A DNA stretch of 64,000 nucleotides from Candidatus Pantoea bituminis (GCF_018842675.1 NZ_JAGTWO010000003.1:21889-85888), one strand, 5' to 3'. Positions 1-9,308 are shown, numbered from the stretch's first letter. Numbers and translations are program-made. The notes: generated by a model not told the origin, from the sequence alone.

Positions 1-117
1 GGACCCGTACTGCAGCCAATGAATCCCGCCTACCCCATCATCATTCCGGACCCGGACACGATGGAAATCTTCGGCGTAGTGGCGCACTTCGTGCATACCC
101 CACGCGGGAGAAACTGA
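1..117 (+). CDS. umuD: UmuD-like SOS protein, C-terminal end (partial)
   Basis: The first 117 bases encode the last 38 residues of a UmuD/MucA/ImpA-type protein; the start lies outside the window. The C-terminal fold residues are recognisable (LQPMNPAY, then FGVVAHFVH). UmuD is a LexA-like serine peptidase that cleaves itself after RecA activation and then forms DNA polymerase V with UmuC for translesion synthesis. The TGA stop is one base before the umuC ATG, the usual tight umuDC operon. A LexA box would lie upstream and cannot be seen. Plasmid-borne umuDC homologues are common in Enterobacterales. Confidence 0.85.
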   Translation, partial: GPVLQPMNPAYPIIIPDPDTMEIFGVVAHFVHTPRGRN

Positions 118-118
118 C

Positions 119-241
119 ATGTTCGGGCTGATTGACGTAAACAGCTTTTATGCCAGCGCCGAAAAGGTTTTCCGTCCTGATCTCAGAAATGCACCGGTGG
201 TCATCCTCTCGAATAACGATCTGAGTGGTGAGAAACGTTAG
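119..241 (+). pseudogene. umuC: UmuC, 5' fragment (gene split by insertion)
   Basis: Starts one base after the umuD stop and reads [20 protein letters not shown], the Y-family polymerase N terminus with its catalytic Asp and the steric-gate region. Recognisable UmuC ends at SNND (codons to position 220). It then runs into foreign sequence and stops at 239-241. The missing continuation, NDGCVIARS onwards, is at 12878, so one gene has been cut by 12657 bp of inserted DNA (221-12877). The bases AACGAT (215-220) and AATGAC (12878-12883) both encode the Asn-Asp at the junction. As written, no functional polymerase V catalytic subunit can be made. Confidence 0.85.
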
Positions 242-531
242 TTAAATTGATGCTGTTTATGTCAGCAGCTCTGGAGTGTTGTTAGGTCTGCTATGAGCGA
301 AGAGCGGACTTACTGACCCAGTATGAAGATGTTCTATCAACATTAAAATTTTACAAACTGCCATGCATTTTGAATTATGCGAAACAGGTCAGTACTTAAA
401 GTGATTACCCATAATATACATATGCGCACCAGCCTGAAGGCGCACAATACCTGTAAATGTCCTCGTTTGAGCGTTTACGCCGTAGTTTCTCAGCCACGCA
501 TCAGGCTTTTTGCTGACGTTCCGATAGCTGC
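221..531. other. Left end of the insert in umuC; no gene seen
   Basis: This is the left edge of the element inserted in umuC. It begins CTGAGTGGTGAGAAACGTTAG. The reverse complement of the right edge (ending at 12877) begins, after three bases, with CTGAATG and has TTAGTT at the corresponding distance. The two ends are therefore weakly inverted repeats (about 14 of 23 positions). I see no recombinase or other gene here. Confidence 0.4.
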
Positions 532-717
532 TTAGCTGGTTGTTACATCAGGATTATTTCTTCGACTAATCTTTCCTCCTTTCCGTCCCGCTTCGACAGC
601 ACGTTCAGGGTTATTTTTGAAGTTTCCACCGCTTTGCTTACCGCCTTTTCTTCCTGCTTCAGCGGCCCGCTGCGGATTTTCTGCAAAGTTTCCCGCTCCA
701 CCACGACGTGTGCTCAT
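532..717 (-). CDS. KGG-motif stress-induced protein
   Basis: A 61-residue, highly hydrophilic protein with two copies of the glycine-rich repeat GNF.xNP.RA.EAGRKGGK (about residues 9-27 and 31-49). This defines the KGG family (GsiB/Con-10/YmdF type). Members are small, probably disordered proteins induced in general stress or stationary phase, with a proposed protective, hydrophilin-like role; no enzymatic activity is known. An AGAGG ribosome site sits about eight bases before the ATG at 717. It fits the stress theme of the insert (GlgP, AdhP, DUF1471, MarC). Family assignment is firm; the biological role is inferred. Confidence 0.85.
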   Translation of the reverse strand: MSTRRGGAGNFAENPQRAAEAGRKGGKQSGGNFKNNPERAVEAGRKGGKISRRNNPDVTTS

Positions 718-1797
718 GTTCAGCCTCTTTGGAAAAAATAAAACTATTAAATCCCCTTAAATTTAGTGTTTATTTCTGAAAAACCATCATAAAGAAAAAA
801 TAAAGGCCTGAAACGAAGCGGCGAAAGCAGAAGGGCTGCAAAAAAGCCCGTAGATAATGAGTCAAAAAACTCTGTCTGTGCTCAATCTCAGGCAGAAGCA
901 GGATTAGTATGTCAATCAACATATGCTGCTGAGGCATTAATATTCGCGTTACTCAAATTAATAGCGTTAACTACTGTCAGTTGTAATACATAAAGCCAAA
1001 TGGTCAGATCAATGTGCCTGTTATTTTTTCACTGTCCCAGATACGGGTGTAAGAAGTTTATTTTTACTACCGTAAATAAAATACGGCAGATCCCGCACGG
1101 TGCTGTCTGTAGCAGGTGCGGAACCCGCCTTACGGCTGATTCCTGCCTGCCAAAGAAAATATCACCTTTCCGCTGGCTGAGTCGGTGACTCAGTCCTACG
1201 TACCTTTAGAGAGATTATACGGGCGTGGTATAACAGGTATTACATCAGCATTTATATATAGCTGAAGATGCGGGTTCAATTCCTGCTGCCCGTTTTCACT
1301 TGAGACATAACATTTTTAACATGCTCTCTTAAGCGTACTTAGTCTTTCCCGGGTTAACGTAAATCACTCTACGCCCTGGAAACCGCTCAGAATCGTGCAA
1401 ATTAATCTGCGCTGTGGCATGGTTATGCACTGAAACCGGCTGGGTTTTCGGCATTAAATAAAAGATGGAAATTTTAAAAGGGAAGATTAGAAAGTATCAG
1501 TGAATTCCTCATAGATGTCCGCTTATGGCTCATAGCGGACTGTAAGCCAATTGCATAAGACAAGATTGTTTTTGCCCTCCGCTCCCTGATCCGAAATGCT
1601 GCTTCCGGCGGTCCGCCGGCGCTTACCGGCGCTGCCAGTCAGAGCATCAGGGTGGATCACTGCGGCAGCCGTGCATCCGCTGCTTTACGCTTGCGCCTGG
1701 CCAGTCCCCGGCCTCCTGGAATGAAAATCCGGAACGCCAGGGACCCGTTACTGGCTTATCGTCGTCATGAACATAATTCTTGATCCATACGCGCCCC
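718..1797. other. Long gap between the KGG gene and glgP; contains only a tRNA-like sequence
   Basis: About 1.1 kb with no convincing protein gene. An AT-rich stretch upstream of the KGG gene presumably carries its promoter. The tRNA-like fold at 1219-1293 lies in the middle. The last 250 bases (about 1560-1797) are GC-rich with short inverted repeats downstream of glgP. I recognise no coding remnant in them. Confidence 0.4.
1219..1293 (+). other. tRNA-like sequence with an enlarged anticodon loop
   Basis: The stretch folds as a cloverleaf. The acceptor stem is ACGGGCG (1219-1225) with TGCCCGT (1287-1293), seven pairs with one G-U. The D arm has a 3-bp stem (GTA 1228-1230 / TAC 1241-1243) and GG in the loop. 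The anticodon stem is TCAGC (1245-1249) with GCTGA (1261-1265). The T arm is GCGGG / CCTGC with the canonical loop TTCAATT (1275-1281). The anticodon loop has 11 bases (ATTTATATATA) instead of 7, and no CCA follows. Total length (75) is otherwise normal. It is probably a degenerate or mobile-element-borne tRNA, or a tRNA mimic. The fold is seen directly; any function is unknown. Confidence 0.55.
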
Positions 1798-4299
1798 TCA
1801 GAACTCAACTGGATCAATATTTACGGGGTCCGTTTGCCAGATATGCTTACAGTATTCCTGGATTGCACGGTCCGACGAGAACATACCTGACCGGGCGGTA
1901 TTCATAACAGACATTCGCGTCCAGCGCTTTTCATTATGCCAGGCCTGATCCACCTGCTCCTGGCATGCCATATAGTCGGCAAAATCGGCGAGTACGAAAA
2001 ACGGGTCGGAATTAAGCAGATTGTCGAGCAGACCGCGAAACACTTCTTTGTCGCCACGGGAGAAGCAGCCTTGAGCAATCTGATCGAGCGCGTCGCGTAA
2101 ATCCTCACTGGACTCCACATACTGCGCAGGACGATATCCCTCATGTTTAAGCCCTTCCACCTGCTGCGCGGTCATGCCAAACAGAAAGAAATTATCTGCG
2201 CCCGCCTGCTCACGGAGCTCAACATTAGCACCATCGAGCGTGCCAATAGTCAGCGCGCCGTTCATCATGAATTTCATGTTGCCCGTGCCAGACGCCTCTT
2301 TGCCTGCCGTGGAGATCTGCTCGGACAGATCCGCCGCCGGATAGATGTAGTGGCCGTTTTTGACATTGAAGTCAGGATAGAAAATGACCTTAATGCGGTT
2401 ATCGATGACCGGGTCGTTATTAACCACTTCCGCGATACCCGAAATCAGACGAATAATCAGCTTCGCCATGTGGTATCCCGGCGCGGCCTTGCCGCCAAAG
2501 ATAAAGCAGCGCGGCGCAATATCTAGTGACGGATCGGCACGCAAGCGTCGATATAAGCTGATGATGTGCAGGGCGTTGAGATGCTGGCGCTTATATTCGT
2601 GGATACGTTTTACCTGGACATCAAACAACATGTCTGGCGGAATACTTATCCCCACCATTTTATGAATGCGCGCCGCCAGAGTCGTCTTGCTATCACGCCG
2701 GATCGCACGCCAGGTTTCCTGAAAGGCATCATCGTCGGCATGCGCGGCCAAAGCATTAAGGTGGGTCAAATCGCCTCTCCAGGCTGTCCCAAGCGTGTCA
2801 TCAAGCAGGCGTGCAAGGCCCGGATTGCTCAGCATCATAAAGCGGCGCGGCGTAACCCCATTTGTCACGTTCAGAAAACGCTCAGGATACATATCAGCGA
2901 AATCATGCAGTACGGTCTCTCTGAGCAACGCAGAATGGAGCGCCGCTACGCCGTTCACGTGATGGCTGCCAGCGATTGCAAGATGGGCCATACGGACCTT
3001 TTTATCGCCGTACTCGTCGATTATTGACATGCGCGCCACGCGAGCCTCGTCACCGGGAAACGCGCGGCGAACATCGTCCAGAAAGCGTTTATTGATTTCG
3101 TAAATAATCTCCAGCAGCCGTGGCAGCATGTTCTGCATCAGGGGCAGGCTCCACGTCTCCAGCGCTTCAGGCAACAGCGTATGATTGGTATAAGCGAACG
3201 TGCGCTGTGTGATGGACCAGGCTTCCTCCCACGACAGCAAACGCTCGTCAATAAGAAGCCGCATAAGTTCAGCCACCGCGATTGAGGGATGCGTGTCGTT
3301 AAGCTGGGCAGCGAAACGATCCGCAAAACGCCCAACCGGTAAATTGCTGGCATCCATCAGGCGTAGCATGTCCTGCAAGGAGCATGAGACGAAGAAGTAT
3401 TGCTGAGCGAGGCGCAGGCGTTTACCACTGTCCGGTTCGTCATTTGGATAGAGCACTTTTGAAAGGGTCTCAGAAACGACTTTTTCTTCTACCGCCTGAT
3501 AATAGTCGCCCGCGTTGAAGTCCTCAAAATCGAAGGATTCCACCGCTTCACTCTTCCAGAGCCGCAACACGTTGCAGGTATTTACGCGATAACCCTGAAC
3601 AGGCATATCGTACGCAACGCCTTTTACCTGTCTTGCCGGTATCCAGCGCACGCGCAGCCTACCCTGCTCATCGGTCAGCATCTGCGTGGAACCGCCGAAG
3701 CAGACATAGAAGCTGATTTCAGGCCGGCAAATTTCCCATGGGGTGCCCATTTTCAACCATTTATCAGTGCGTTCTACCTGCCAGCCGTCAACGATCTCCT
3801 GATCGAAAATGCCGAACTCGTAGCGGATTCCATAGCCTATCGCCGGGATTCGCACTGTCGCTAATGAGTCGAGATAGCATGCTGCTAACCTTCCCAGTCC
3901 GCCATTACCGAGGCCCGGTTCTTCCTCAATTTCAAGCAGCACATCAAGATCCTGGCCGAGCGTCTGCATGGCCTCACGCGCCTCATTTTCAAGATCCAGG
4001 CTTATTAAATTACAACCGAGTTGTGGGCCGATAAGAAACTCCGCTGAGAAGTAACAGGCCACTTTGACATGATGGAGCGCATAGTTTTGGACCGAGGCCA
4101 TCCAGCGTGCAAGCATGCGGTCCCGGACTGTCCAGGCGAGAGCCATATACCAGTCTTGGGTTGTGGCAATATCAGGATAGCGGGCCTGTCGGCAGATAAG
4201 GTTTCTGACAACATCATGCTGAAACGCATTGATGCTTGCCTCATCTGATGCCGGTTTTTCGGAACGGGTGACGGCAGGTACAGGGATTTTATTATTCAT
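1798..4299 (-). CDS. glgP: Glycogen/alpha-glucan phosphorylase (GlgP/MalP family)
   Basis: A full-length GT35 phosphorylase of 833 residues; E. coli GlgP and MalP are about 800-815. It would release glucose-1-phosphate from glycogen or maltodextrins in the cytoplasm. The pyridoxal-phosphate lysine motif EASGTGNMKFMMNGALTIGT is near residue 675. The glycine-rich GLGNGGLGRLAACYLDSLAT and the VKRIHEYKRQHLNALH region are also present. I chose the ATG at 4299 because a GAGG ribosome site lies seven bases upstream. An in-frame ATG at 4350 would add 17 residues but has no such site. The frame has no breaks. It is probably an accessory copy for starvation or stress survival; the chromosome should carry its own. 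Confidence 0.93.
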   Translation of the reverse strand: MNNKIPVPAVTRSEKPASDEASINAFQHDVVRNLICRQARYPDIATTQDWYMALAWTVRDRMLARWMASVQNYALHHVKVACYFSAEFLIGPQLGCNLISLDLENEAREAMQTLGQDLDVLLEIEEEPGLGNGGLGRLAACYLDSLATVRIPAIGYGIRYEFGIFDQEIVDGWQVERTDKWLKMGTPWEICRPEISFYVCFGGSTQMLTDEQGRLRVRWIPARQVKGVAYDMPVQGYRVNTCNVLRLWKSEAVESFDFEDFNAGDYYQAVEEKVVSETLSKVLYPNDEPDSGKRLRLAQQYFFVSCSLQDMLRLMDASNLPVGRFADRFAAQLNDTHPSIAVAELMRLLIDERLLSWEEAWSITQRTFAYTNHTLLPEALETWSLPLMQNMLPRLLEIIYEINKRFLDDVRRAFPGDEARVARMSIIDEYGDKKVRMAHLAIAGSHHVNGVAALHSALLRETVLHDFADMYPERFLNVTNGVTPRRFMMLSNPGLARLLDDTLGTAWRGDLTHLNALAAHADDDAFQETWRAIRRDSKTTLAARIHKMVGISIPPDMLFDVQVKRIHEYKRQHLNALHIISLYRRLRADPSLDIAPRCFIFGGKAAPGYHMAKLIIRLISGIAEVVNNDPVIDNRIKVIFYPDFNVKNGHYIYPAADLSEQISTAGKEASGTGNMKFMMNGALTIGTLDGANVELREQAGADNFFLFGMTAQQVEGLKHEGYRPAQYVESSEDLRDALDQIAQGCFSRGDKEVFRGLLDNLLNSDPFFVLADFADYMACQEQVDQAWHNEKRWTRMSVMNTARSGMFSSDRAIQEYCKHIWQTDPVNIDPVEF

Positions 4300-4664
4300 A
4301 TTTTGCCTCACACTGGCGCTGATGACAGAGCCATATGTGACCGATCCCATGTTTACAACTCAGTGATGCTACCAGAACTCGTAAAGGGCATGCCGGGAAA
4401 GAGGCGAAACAGCAAAATAGCGGGATTCACAAGGCTCAGGACCCTCAGCACGCTCTATTTCACAGGGTGTTGGTAGTGAACATGCAAATAATGGACATGT
4501 TATTTAACAGTATAGCCAGTCCCTATGATGCGCACAAATTCAGCGCGGGTTCGAGCCATCGCGGTTGATCTTCCCTGCTCTCTTCGCTGTACCCTGGGTT
4601 ATTCAGATGACCTTTTCAGGCTACCGGCCAACCTCAGCTGGCCGGGACAGAACAACAGCCACTT
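4300..4664. other. Intergenic: glgP upstream region and stem-loop after the regulator
   Basis: No gene is seen. A perfect stem-loop (CCGGCCA at 4624-4630 with TGGCCGG at 4639-4645) lies just past the end of the minus-strand regulator and may be its transcription end, though it has no T-run. The rest should contain the glgP promoter; I cannot point to convincing -10/-35 boxes. Confidence 0.4.
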
Positions 4665-5264
4665 TTAGTGATTCAGGCTGATATTCCGGTACGCGTTAAC
4701 CGAGGCAAAAGCGTTGCGATTAACAGATGGCTGATGACAGAAGGTAAATGACTTATCACGCTTTATCAGTTTTATTATTTTCAGTAACGGTTTGATGTTC
4801 TCTGCGTGTTGCCGGGTTTTCAGCAACCGTTGCGTATGGTCGGAGAGACATTTTACACAGCGTACCCGTAAAATATTTTTCTCTTCCCGGCGCAGCCAGT
4901 CGGCCACCGGTATTAGCAAATACGTGACAACATCTTCAGGACGGTAGCTGGTGTAAAGCTGCCAGAGATAGCGGGCGCGCGTCTCATCGGTTCCTGAGAC
5001 CAGCTGAAAAATAAACTCCTGTCTGCGACATTCCCAGCCGCTGTGTCTGTACTGCCAGGAATCGTTTAACAGAGTACGGATTTCGCTGAGCGTATCGCCT
5101 GATGAAGACAGGGCGCAGATGACCCTGATCTGGGCAACCTGTGATTCGCTGTACCCTTGCTGGGAAGGCGGAGTAATCAGTGATGCGAACTGCCAGCATT
5201 TGAGAGTAGCAGGCAGGATTTTGGTCATACGGCAAACGACAGTGGCTGAAGTAAACAAAGTCAT
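4665..5264 (-). CDS. MerR/MlrA-like transcriptional regulator
   Basis: A 199-residue protein whose first third resembles a MerR-type winged helix: wing-like GYSESQVAQIRVICALSSSG, then SEIRTLL. The N-terminal helix-turn-helix is degenerate, and there is no metal-binding Cys pattern like CadR. This is reminiscent of the MlrA/BluR branch, in which the C-terminal part senses or binds partners. The ATG at 5264 is supported by a GGAG five bases upstream. A perfect FNR box centred about 62 bases upstream (5320-5333) suggests induction or repression by oxygen limitation. It lies between glgP and adhP, both minus-strand, and is a candidate local regulator. Family placement is moderate. Confidence 0.6.
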   Translation of the reverse strand: MTLFTSATVVCRMTKILPATLKCWQFASLITPPSQQGYSESQVAQIRVICALSSSGDTLSEIRTLLNDSWQYRHSGWECRRQEFIFQLVSGTDETRARYLWQLYTSYRPEDVVTYLLIPVADWLRREEKNILRVRCVKCLSDHTQRLLKTRQHAENIKPLLKIIKLIKRDKSFTFCHQPSVNRNAFASVNAYRNISLNH

Positions 5265-5319
5265 AATCTCCGGCGTCTAATAATTGAACAGAGAATGACC
5301 TGCGGCGATCACCAGAGAA

Positions 5320-5333
5320 TTGATGTAAATCAA
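5320..5333. promoter_or_regulatory. FNR box
   Basis: TTGATGTAAATCAA matches the FNR/ANR consensus TTGATNNNNATCAA at all ten fixed positions. Its centre is about 62 bases upstream of the MerR-like gene start at 5264. That would put a class II FNR-dependent transcript start (-41.5) near 5285. The match is seen directly; use by FNR is inferred. Confidence 0.7.
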
Positions 5334-5840
5334 TAATTGTTACATACCTTAATTTACCTCGAAGTGATTAAGAATATTCCTGGTGGCCGTGAGGTTAAAC
5401 GACAGGAAACTGTTGTTGCTGTACTGATGAACATAGTGGTTTGCTGCACAGGCCAGCGGTTAGGCAGGCAATAAAAGCGGTTTACTGGCATTAACAAAAG
5501 GAATTGATCGTGGTTATGGATGGATGGCGTATTTGCCTGTGCTCTTGCTCCGGGAAGCGATCAGATCTCACTATCCTGGCAACAAAAAACAGTCGACCAG
5601 AGGTCGTCTGAGCCGCAGAACCATGCGCCCACTGAACAACCTGTTGATCTACCGTATTGCATCGATATCTGCCGGGCGAACTTTAGATGCTGCTGTTTTG
5701 TGGACACCGAACACGCCGTTCTGGAGTGTAGTAAATGCGCGTTCTTCGTTTCATGGCAACGTCCTCCTCATATAAGGATAGCGCTTCATCGACCCGTTGA
5801 ACTCACAGCACAAAGCAGGCATGTGCACCGGGCAAAGCCG
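5334..5840. other. Gap with no intact gene; degenerate sequence
   Basis: Between the FNR box and adhP there are only short overlapping open frames on the plus strand (about 5520-5846), without a ribosome site or recognisable domain. A segment near 5640-5760 vaguely resembles part of a MarR-type regulator in broken frames; this is too weak to call. One copy of a 47-bp dispersed repeat lies at 5776-5822. Confidence 0.35.
5776..5822 (+). repeat. 47-bp dispersed repeat, copy 1
   Basis: GGATAGCG... to ...AAAGCAGGCAT matches 12392-12438 in the same orientation at 42 of 47 positions, including an unbroken 21-base stretch in the middle (5796-5816). Both copies lie in gene-free DNA of the insert in umuC. 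They may be remnants of the same mobile-element end. Confidence 0.7.
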
Positions 5841-6850
5841 TCATGAGCGAAAATCAATGACCATCCTGCCGGTTATTTTGCCGCTAAGCATTTCTTCAAA
5901 TATTAAATTTATATCCTCGACAGGCCGTTTTGTTACTCTGGGCACGACCTTACCCTCCGACGCAAACTGGAAGGCTTCAGCTAAATCCTGACGTGTTCCG
6001 ACCAGTGAGCCCACTACCTCAATACCATCCAGTACCAGACGCGGGATATTGAGGTCCATAGATTCCGAAGGCAGACCGACCGCCACCACGCGTCCTCCGG
6101 CACGCACTGCGTCTACGGCAGAATTGAACGCTGATTTCGATACGGCTGTCACGACTGCTGCATGGGCGCCCCCGGTTTTTCCTGAATAACTTTGGCAGCA
6201 TTCTCAGTGAGGGCATTAACGGTCAGATCGGCACCTGTTTCAGCTGCAAATGCCAGTTGAGCATCATTGATATCTATGGCAATGACTCTGGCATTGAATA
6301 CGTTTTTTGCATACTGCAGCGCAAGATTACCGAGCCCTCCCATGCCATAAATCGCAATCCATTTACCGGGGCGGATACCGGAGGTTTTTACCGCTTTATA
6401 GGTGGTGACGCCGGCACAGGTTATGCTGCTTGCGGCGGCTGGATCAAGCCCCTCAGGTACTTTTACCGCATAGTCGGCAGCCACGATACATTGCTCGGCC
6501 ATGCCGCCATCCACGCTGTAACCGGAGTTTTTTACCTGTCGGCAGAGTGTTTCATTGCCACTGTTACAGTATTCGCAGTGGCCGCACCCCTGATAAAACC
6601 AGGCCACGCTGGCCCGATCGCCAGGTTTTAAAGAAGTAACGTTGGGTGCCACTTCCTGCACTATGCCAATACCTTCATGGCCCAGCGTGACGCCTGTTTT
6701 ATCACCAAAGTCTCCATTTTTTACATGCAAATCAGTATGACAGACACCGCAACATTCCATCTGCAGCAAAGCTTCGCCGGGCCGTAAAGGTCTGAGGGGT
6801 TTATCAATAATATCTATCTGGTGATCATGAGTTACAACTGCGGCTTTCAT
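5841..6850 (-). CDS. adhP: Zinc alcohol dehydrogenase, AdhP-like (frame broken once)
   Basis: Across one frame break this encodes 336 residues, the exact length of E. coli AdhP, a propanol-preferring NAD-dependent alcohol dehydrogenase. The catalytic zinc site is visible ([20 protein letters not shown]), as are the structural zinc cysteines ([15 protein letters not shown]) and the Rossmann motif GMGGLG near residue 180. At about 6176-6180 a run of five A on the coding strand should be six. Restoring one base rejoins the frame ([14 protein letters not shown]). AAGGAG precedes the ATG at 6850. The break is most likely a sequencing error (see findings). Otherwise it would remove the C-terminal 105 residues. 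Confidence 0.88.
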
Positions 6851-7047
6851 AAGAACTCCTTCATCAAAGTGGGTGACCTTCTAAAAAGGAAGTTATAAGC
6901 ACATTCAGTTCCCCGCTTCAGAAGGTAGATACAAAAAGCGTTTACTGCTGTCTTACTGTACTGCGTTCTTATCGTCATACTTATGACATGTGTGAGATTA
7001 TGTGATGGCTGATATTGCTGTTAAAAACCGCCCGGGATCGTGCTGCT

Positions 7048-7299
7048 TTATTTCTGTAACAACACCGGCTCCGGCCTGCAAGGCCTCCCGGAGCTCAGGA
7101 CTCTGTACGTAAGACTTACCCGTACGCTGGAAAGATAAAGTGGACCGTCACTGAGTGCTGGCCCGAGACGCCCGGCTTCTGTCAGCACCGCACGGAGCAT
7201 CTTTTCAAAAGCCTCAGGTCTGTAATGAGTGCGTAAGTGGCTAATATGCTTTTCAGTAAACCCGGAGTGTATATAGGCGCGTAAGGCTGAGATGCGCAT
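7048..7299 (-). CDS. Small protein of unknown function (doubtful)
   Basis: An 83-residue open frame, basic and without signal peptide or membrane segment. I recognise no family. Start support is weak: GACGGTGAGC lies near the ATG at 7299. It stands between adhP and the DUF1471 gene on the same strand. It may be real, a remnant, or chance. The rest of 6851-7581 holds no gene that I can support. Confidence 0.25.
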   Translation of the reverse strand: MRISALRAYIHSGFTEKHISHLRTHYRPEAFEKMLRAVLTEAGRLGPALSDGPLYLSSVRVSLTYRVLSSGRPCRPEPVLLQK

Positions 7300-7581
7300 G
7301 AGCGATGCTCACCGTCTCATTTCTGATTCTGTAAGCATAAAACCTTCGGTGACCTGTCTGCTCAGCAGTCAATTTATATGTCCAGAAAAGTGCCAGATAT
7401 TATCATGGCAGATATTTGTTGCTCAGTTGCAGCTGTTGCAGATTCCGGCTTATCCCGTTGAACAGCAATAACAAACATGCTTGTTGTATCCGGCTCCCCG
7501 CAGGACCGAAGCTCCGCCGGACCGAAAAAAGATGCGTTCCGGGCCTTGCGGATGAAGTCTGAGGATGAACAACTGGCCTCC

Positions 7582-7914
7582 TTATGCAGCCGCGTTTCGT
7601 TCAGTAGTGCTGGCACTGATATCAAACCTACTTTTTTTATATACATCCTTACTTTTTTTATATACATCTGCAGTAGCATGCATTTTGTTTTTTGTGTTGC
7701 CGGATGTCAGGACATAAATATTTCCGCCTTTCGCATCGGCCAGTTCAGAGAGCTCAGCCTTTGCATCGGCTGCACTGGTCTCTCCTGATGTAGAGATGCT
7801 GCCAACTTTTTCATATTGATTCCGCACCTTATCAAAATCATTTTGCGGCATCATTTCTGCTGCAAATGAACTAAAGGTAAGAGTGCATGCAACTATGGCG
7901 TAAAGTATTTTCAT
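7582..7914 (-). CDS. DUF1471 (YhcN/BhsA/YdgH-type) periplasmic stress protein
   Basis: A small secreted protein of 110 residues starting MKILYAIVACTLTFSSFA, a clear signal peptide cleaved after FAA. The DUF1471 core follows: KVGSISTSGETSAADAKAEL, then AKGGNIYVLTSG and the terminal ADVYK. The family (BhsA, McbA, YhcN, YdgH) is enterobacterial and linked to envelope, acid, peroxide and biofilm responses. The ATG at 7914 has AGGAG upstream. The frame continues past the normal terminal DVYK because a 21-bp tandem duplication repeats DVYKKS(K/R) and reads on for about 20 residues, so this copy has an atypical tail. Confidence 0.85.
   Translation of the reverse strand: MKILYAIVACTLTFSSFAAEMMPQNDFDKVRNQYEKVGSISTSGETSAADAKAELSELADAKGGNIYVLTSGNTKNKMHATADVYKKSKDVYKKSRFDISASTTERNAAA
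7630..7671. repeat. 21-bp tandem duplication in the DUF1471 gene
   Basis: ACTTTTTTTATATACATC occurs at 7630-7647 and again at 7651-7668, with period 21. On the coding strand it duplicates seven codons at the C terminus. The length is a multiple of three, so the frame is kept. Confidence 0.85.
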
Positions 7915-8354
7915 TCGGGACTTCTCCTGCATGGTTATGGCCGGTTATACATCACTGTAAACATCTAACCCACAGAGGGGATTTTTATTGTGATTTATAT
8001 TTATATTATTTTTTGTGATGAAGCTCTTCTTTACTACGCAGAGAAAGGTGTGCTTACATTCGTACAGATATAACCCAGTCGCTATGCACAATAAAGAGAA
8101 ATCAGTGAAAATAAATAATATTTTTATGGTGTTATATTATCTTTAACGATAAAGAATGGTTGGTTTTATGCCTTTTTATATTCATTTCAGGCAATCTGTC
8201 TCACGTAACCTGAAAATTAAAAAACTGAAGCGGTAATTCTTACGGTTATGCTTCGATGAAAAAGACATTTTTAAAGTGATTGGTTGAAAATTCGTTTTAT
8301 AATTTATAATGAGTTTGTGTGGCATCACGTCACCAATCATGCCCTGGGGGTAAA
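7915..8354. other. AT-rich divergent promoter region
   Basis: About 440 bases of AT-rich DNA between the minus-strand DUF1471 gene and the plus-strand DUF3313 gene. It should contain both promoters. No gene or clear operator is seen. Confidence 0.4.
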
Positions 8355-9022
8355 ATGATTATCTCAGAAAAATTTTATTTAAAGCTGGGCGTAATTTTGC
8401 TTTTTTTACGCTTGCTGGCTGTTCTTCCAAAGTCGCAGAAACTGAGCAGTATTCAGGTTTTATGAGTGATTACTCTGACTTACAAACTGTAGAAACTTCA
8501 TCTGGACATCAAGTACTTCGGTGGGTATCTCCCGACTTTCGCCTGAGCAATTATAAAGATATTTATTTATCACCCGTCGTGTATTTTCCTTCTCCTGTAC
8601 CTGACAGCCGGGTTAGTGCGGCTACGCTTGAGCAAATCCGGTTGTATACGGAGCAGCGTCTCAAAAGCGCAGTAAGCTCACATAAGCAGCTGAGTAGCAG
8701 GCCACATGAGGGCGGCCTTATGCTCAGAACCGCTATAACAGCTGTCTCAGCTGAAAACAAAGATATTCAGTTCTATGAAGTTCTGCCCGTTACGGCTGTC
8801 ATAGCAGGGACAATGACAGTGACCGGAAAACGCTCTCAAAATACATTTTTGTTTATCGAAGCCGTATTGACAGATGTATCGACTAACAAGCCTGTTATCA
8901 AAGTTGTCAGAAAAGCCTATGGCAGCAAAGTATCAAACAGTGAGTCACAGATAACGCAGAATGATATAAAAAGTGCCATTGATATTATGGTTGCTGATAT
9001 CGTGGATTTTCCGGGAAAATAA
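8355..9022 (+). CDS. DUF3313 family lipoprotein (frame broken in signal peptide)
   Basis: A DUF3313 outer-membrane or periplasmic lipoprotein of about 222 residues. Translation should begin at ATG 8355 after a strong GGGGG ribosome site, run through a hydrophobic signal, and reach the lipobox LAGC. As written, the signal and the lipobox are in different frames; one more T in the run at 8401-8407 joins them (FTLAGCSSKVAETEQYSGF). The mature part shows the family features YLSPVVYFP and a C-terminal DIVDFPGK. Without the correction the first usable ATG is at 8462 and the protein would be cytoplasmic. Function is unknown; related proteins sit in stress islands. Confidence 0.8.
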
Positions 9023-9308
9023 AGCCGCAGAGGACAATCAGCCTTGCGACGGCTCCTGGGCAGAAATTATCGCAGCCTTTCCTGAAGTAAGATGTCTTAT
9101 AGCTGAAGTTTATTCTGGTTATAAGATTAATATTACGGACGTAACAGAGCCAGATCGTGGTTTGAAATGATTCTGGCTGTGGCCTGTTACGCCCTGATAA
9201 AAACGCTAAAAACAGACGGCCTGCTTTTCATTCACCCCGTGTTGACAGACGTTTTTATTAATAAGCGCACCGGGTCAGTTTCTGTTATCTGAATACAGGA
9301 CAATAAAA

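Noticed and set aside
1000..1188. 62-residue plus-strand frame with CxxC-like cysteines
   Set aside because: No ribosome site at the ATG, no recognisable family. The Cys spacing could be chance in a region without other coding signs.
5520..5846. Two overlapping plus-strand frames, one faintly like a MarR regulator
   Set aside because: No complete domain in any frame and no start signal. Treated as degenerate DNA.
8973..9170. 65-residue frame after the DUF3313 gene
   Set aside because: Starts inside the DUF3313 gene, has no ribosome site and no domain.
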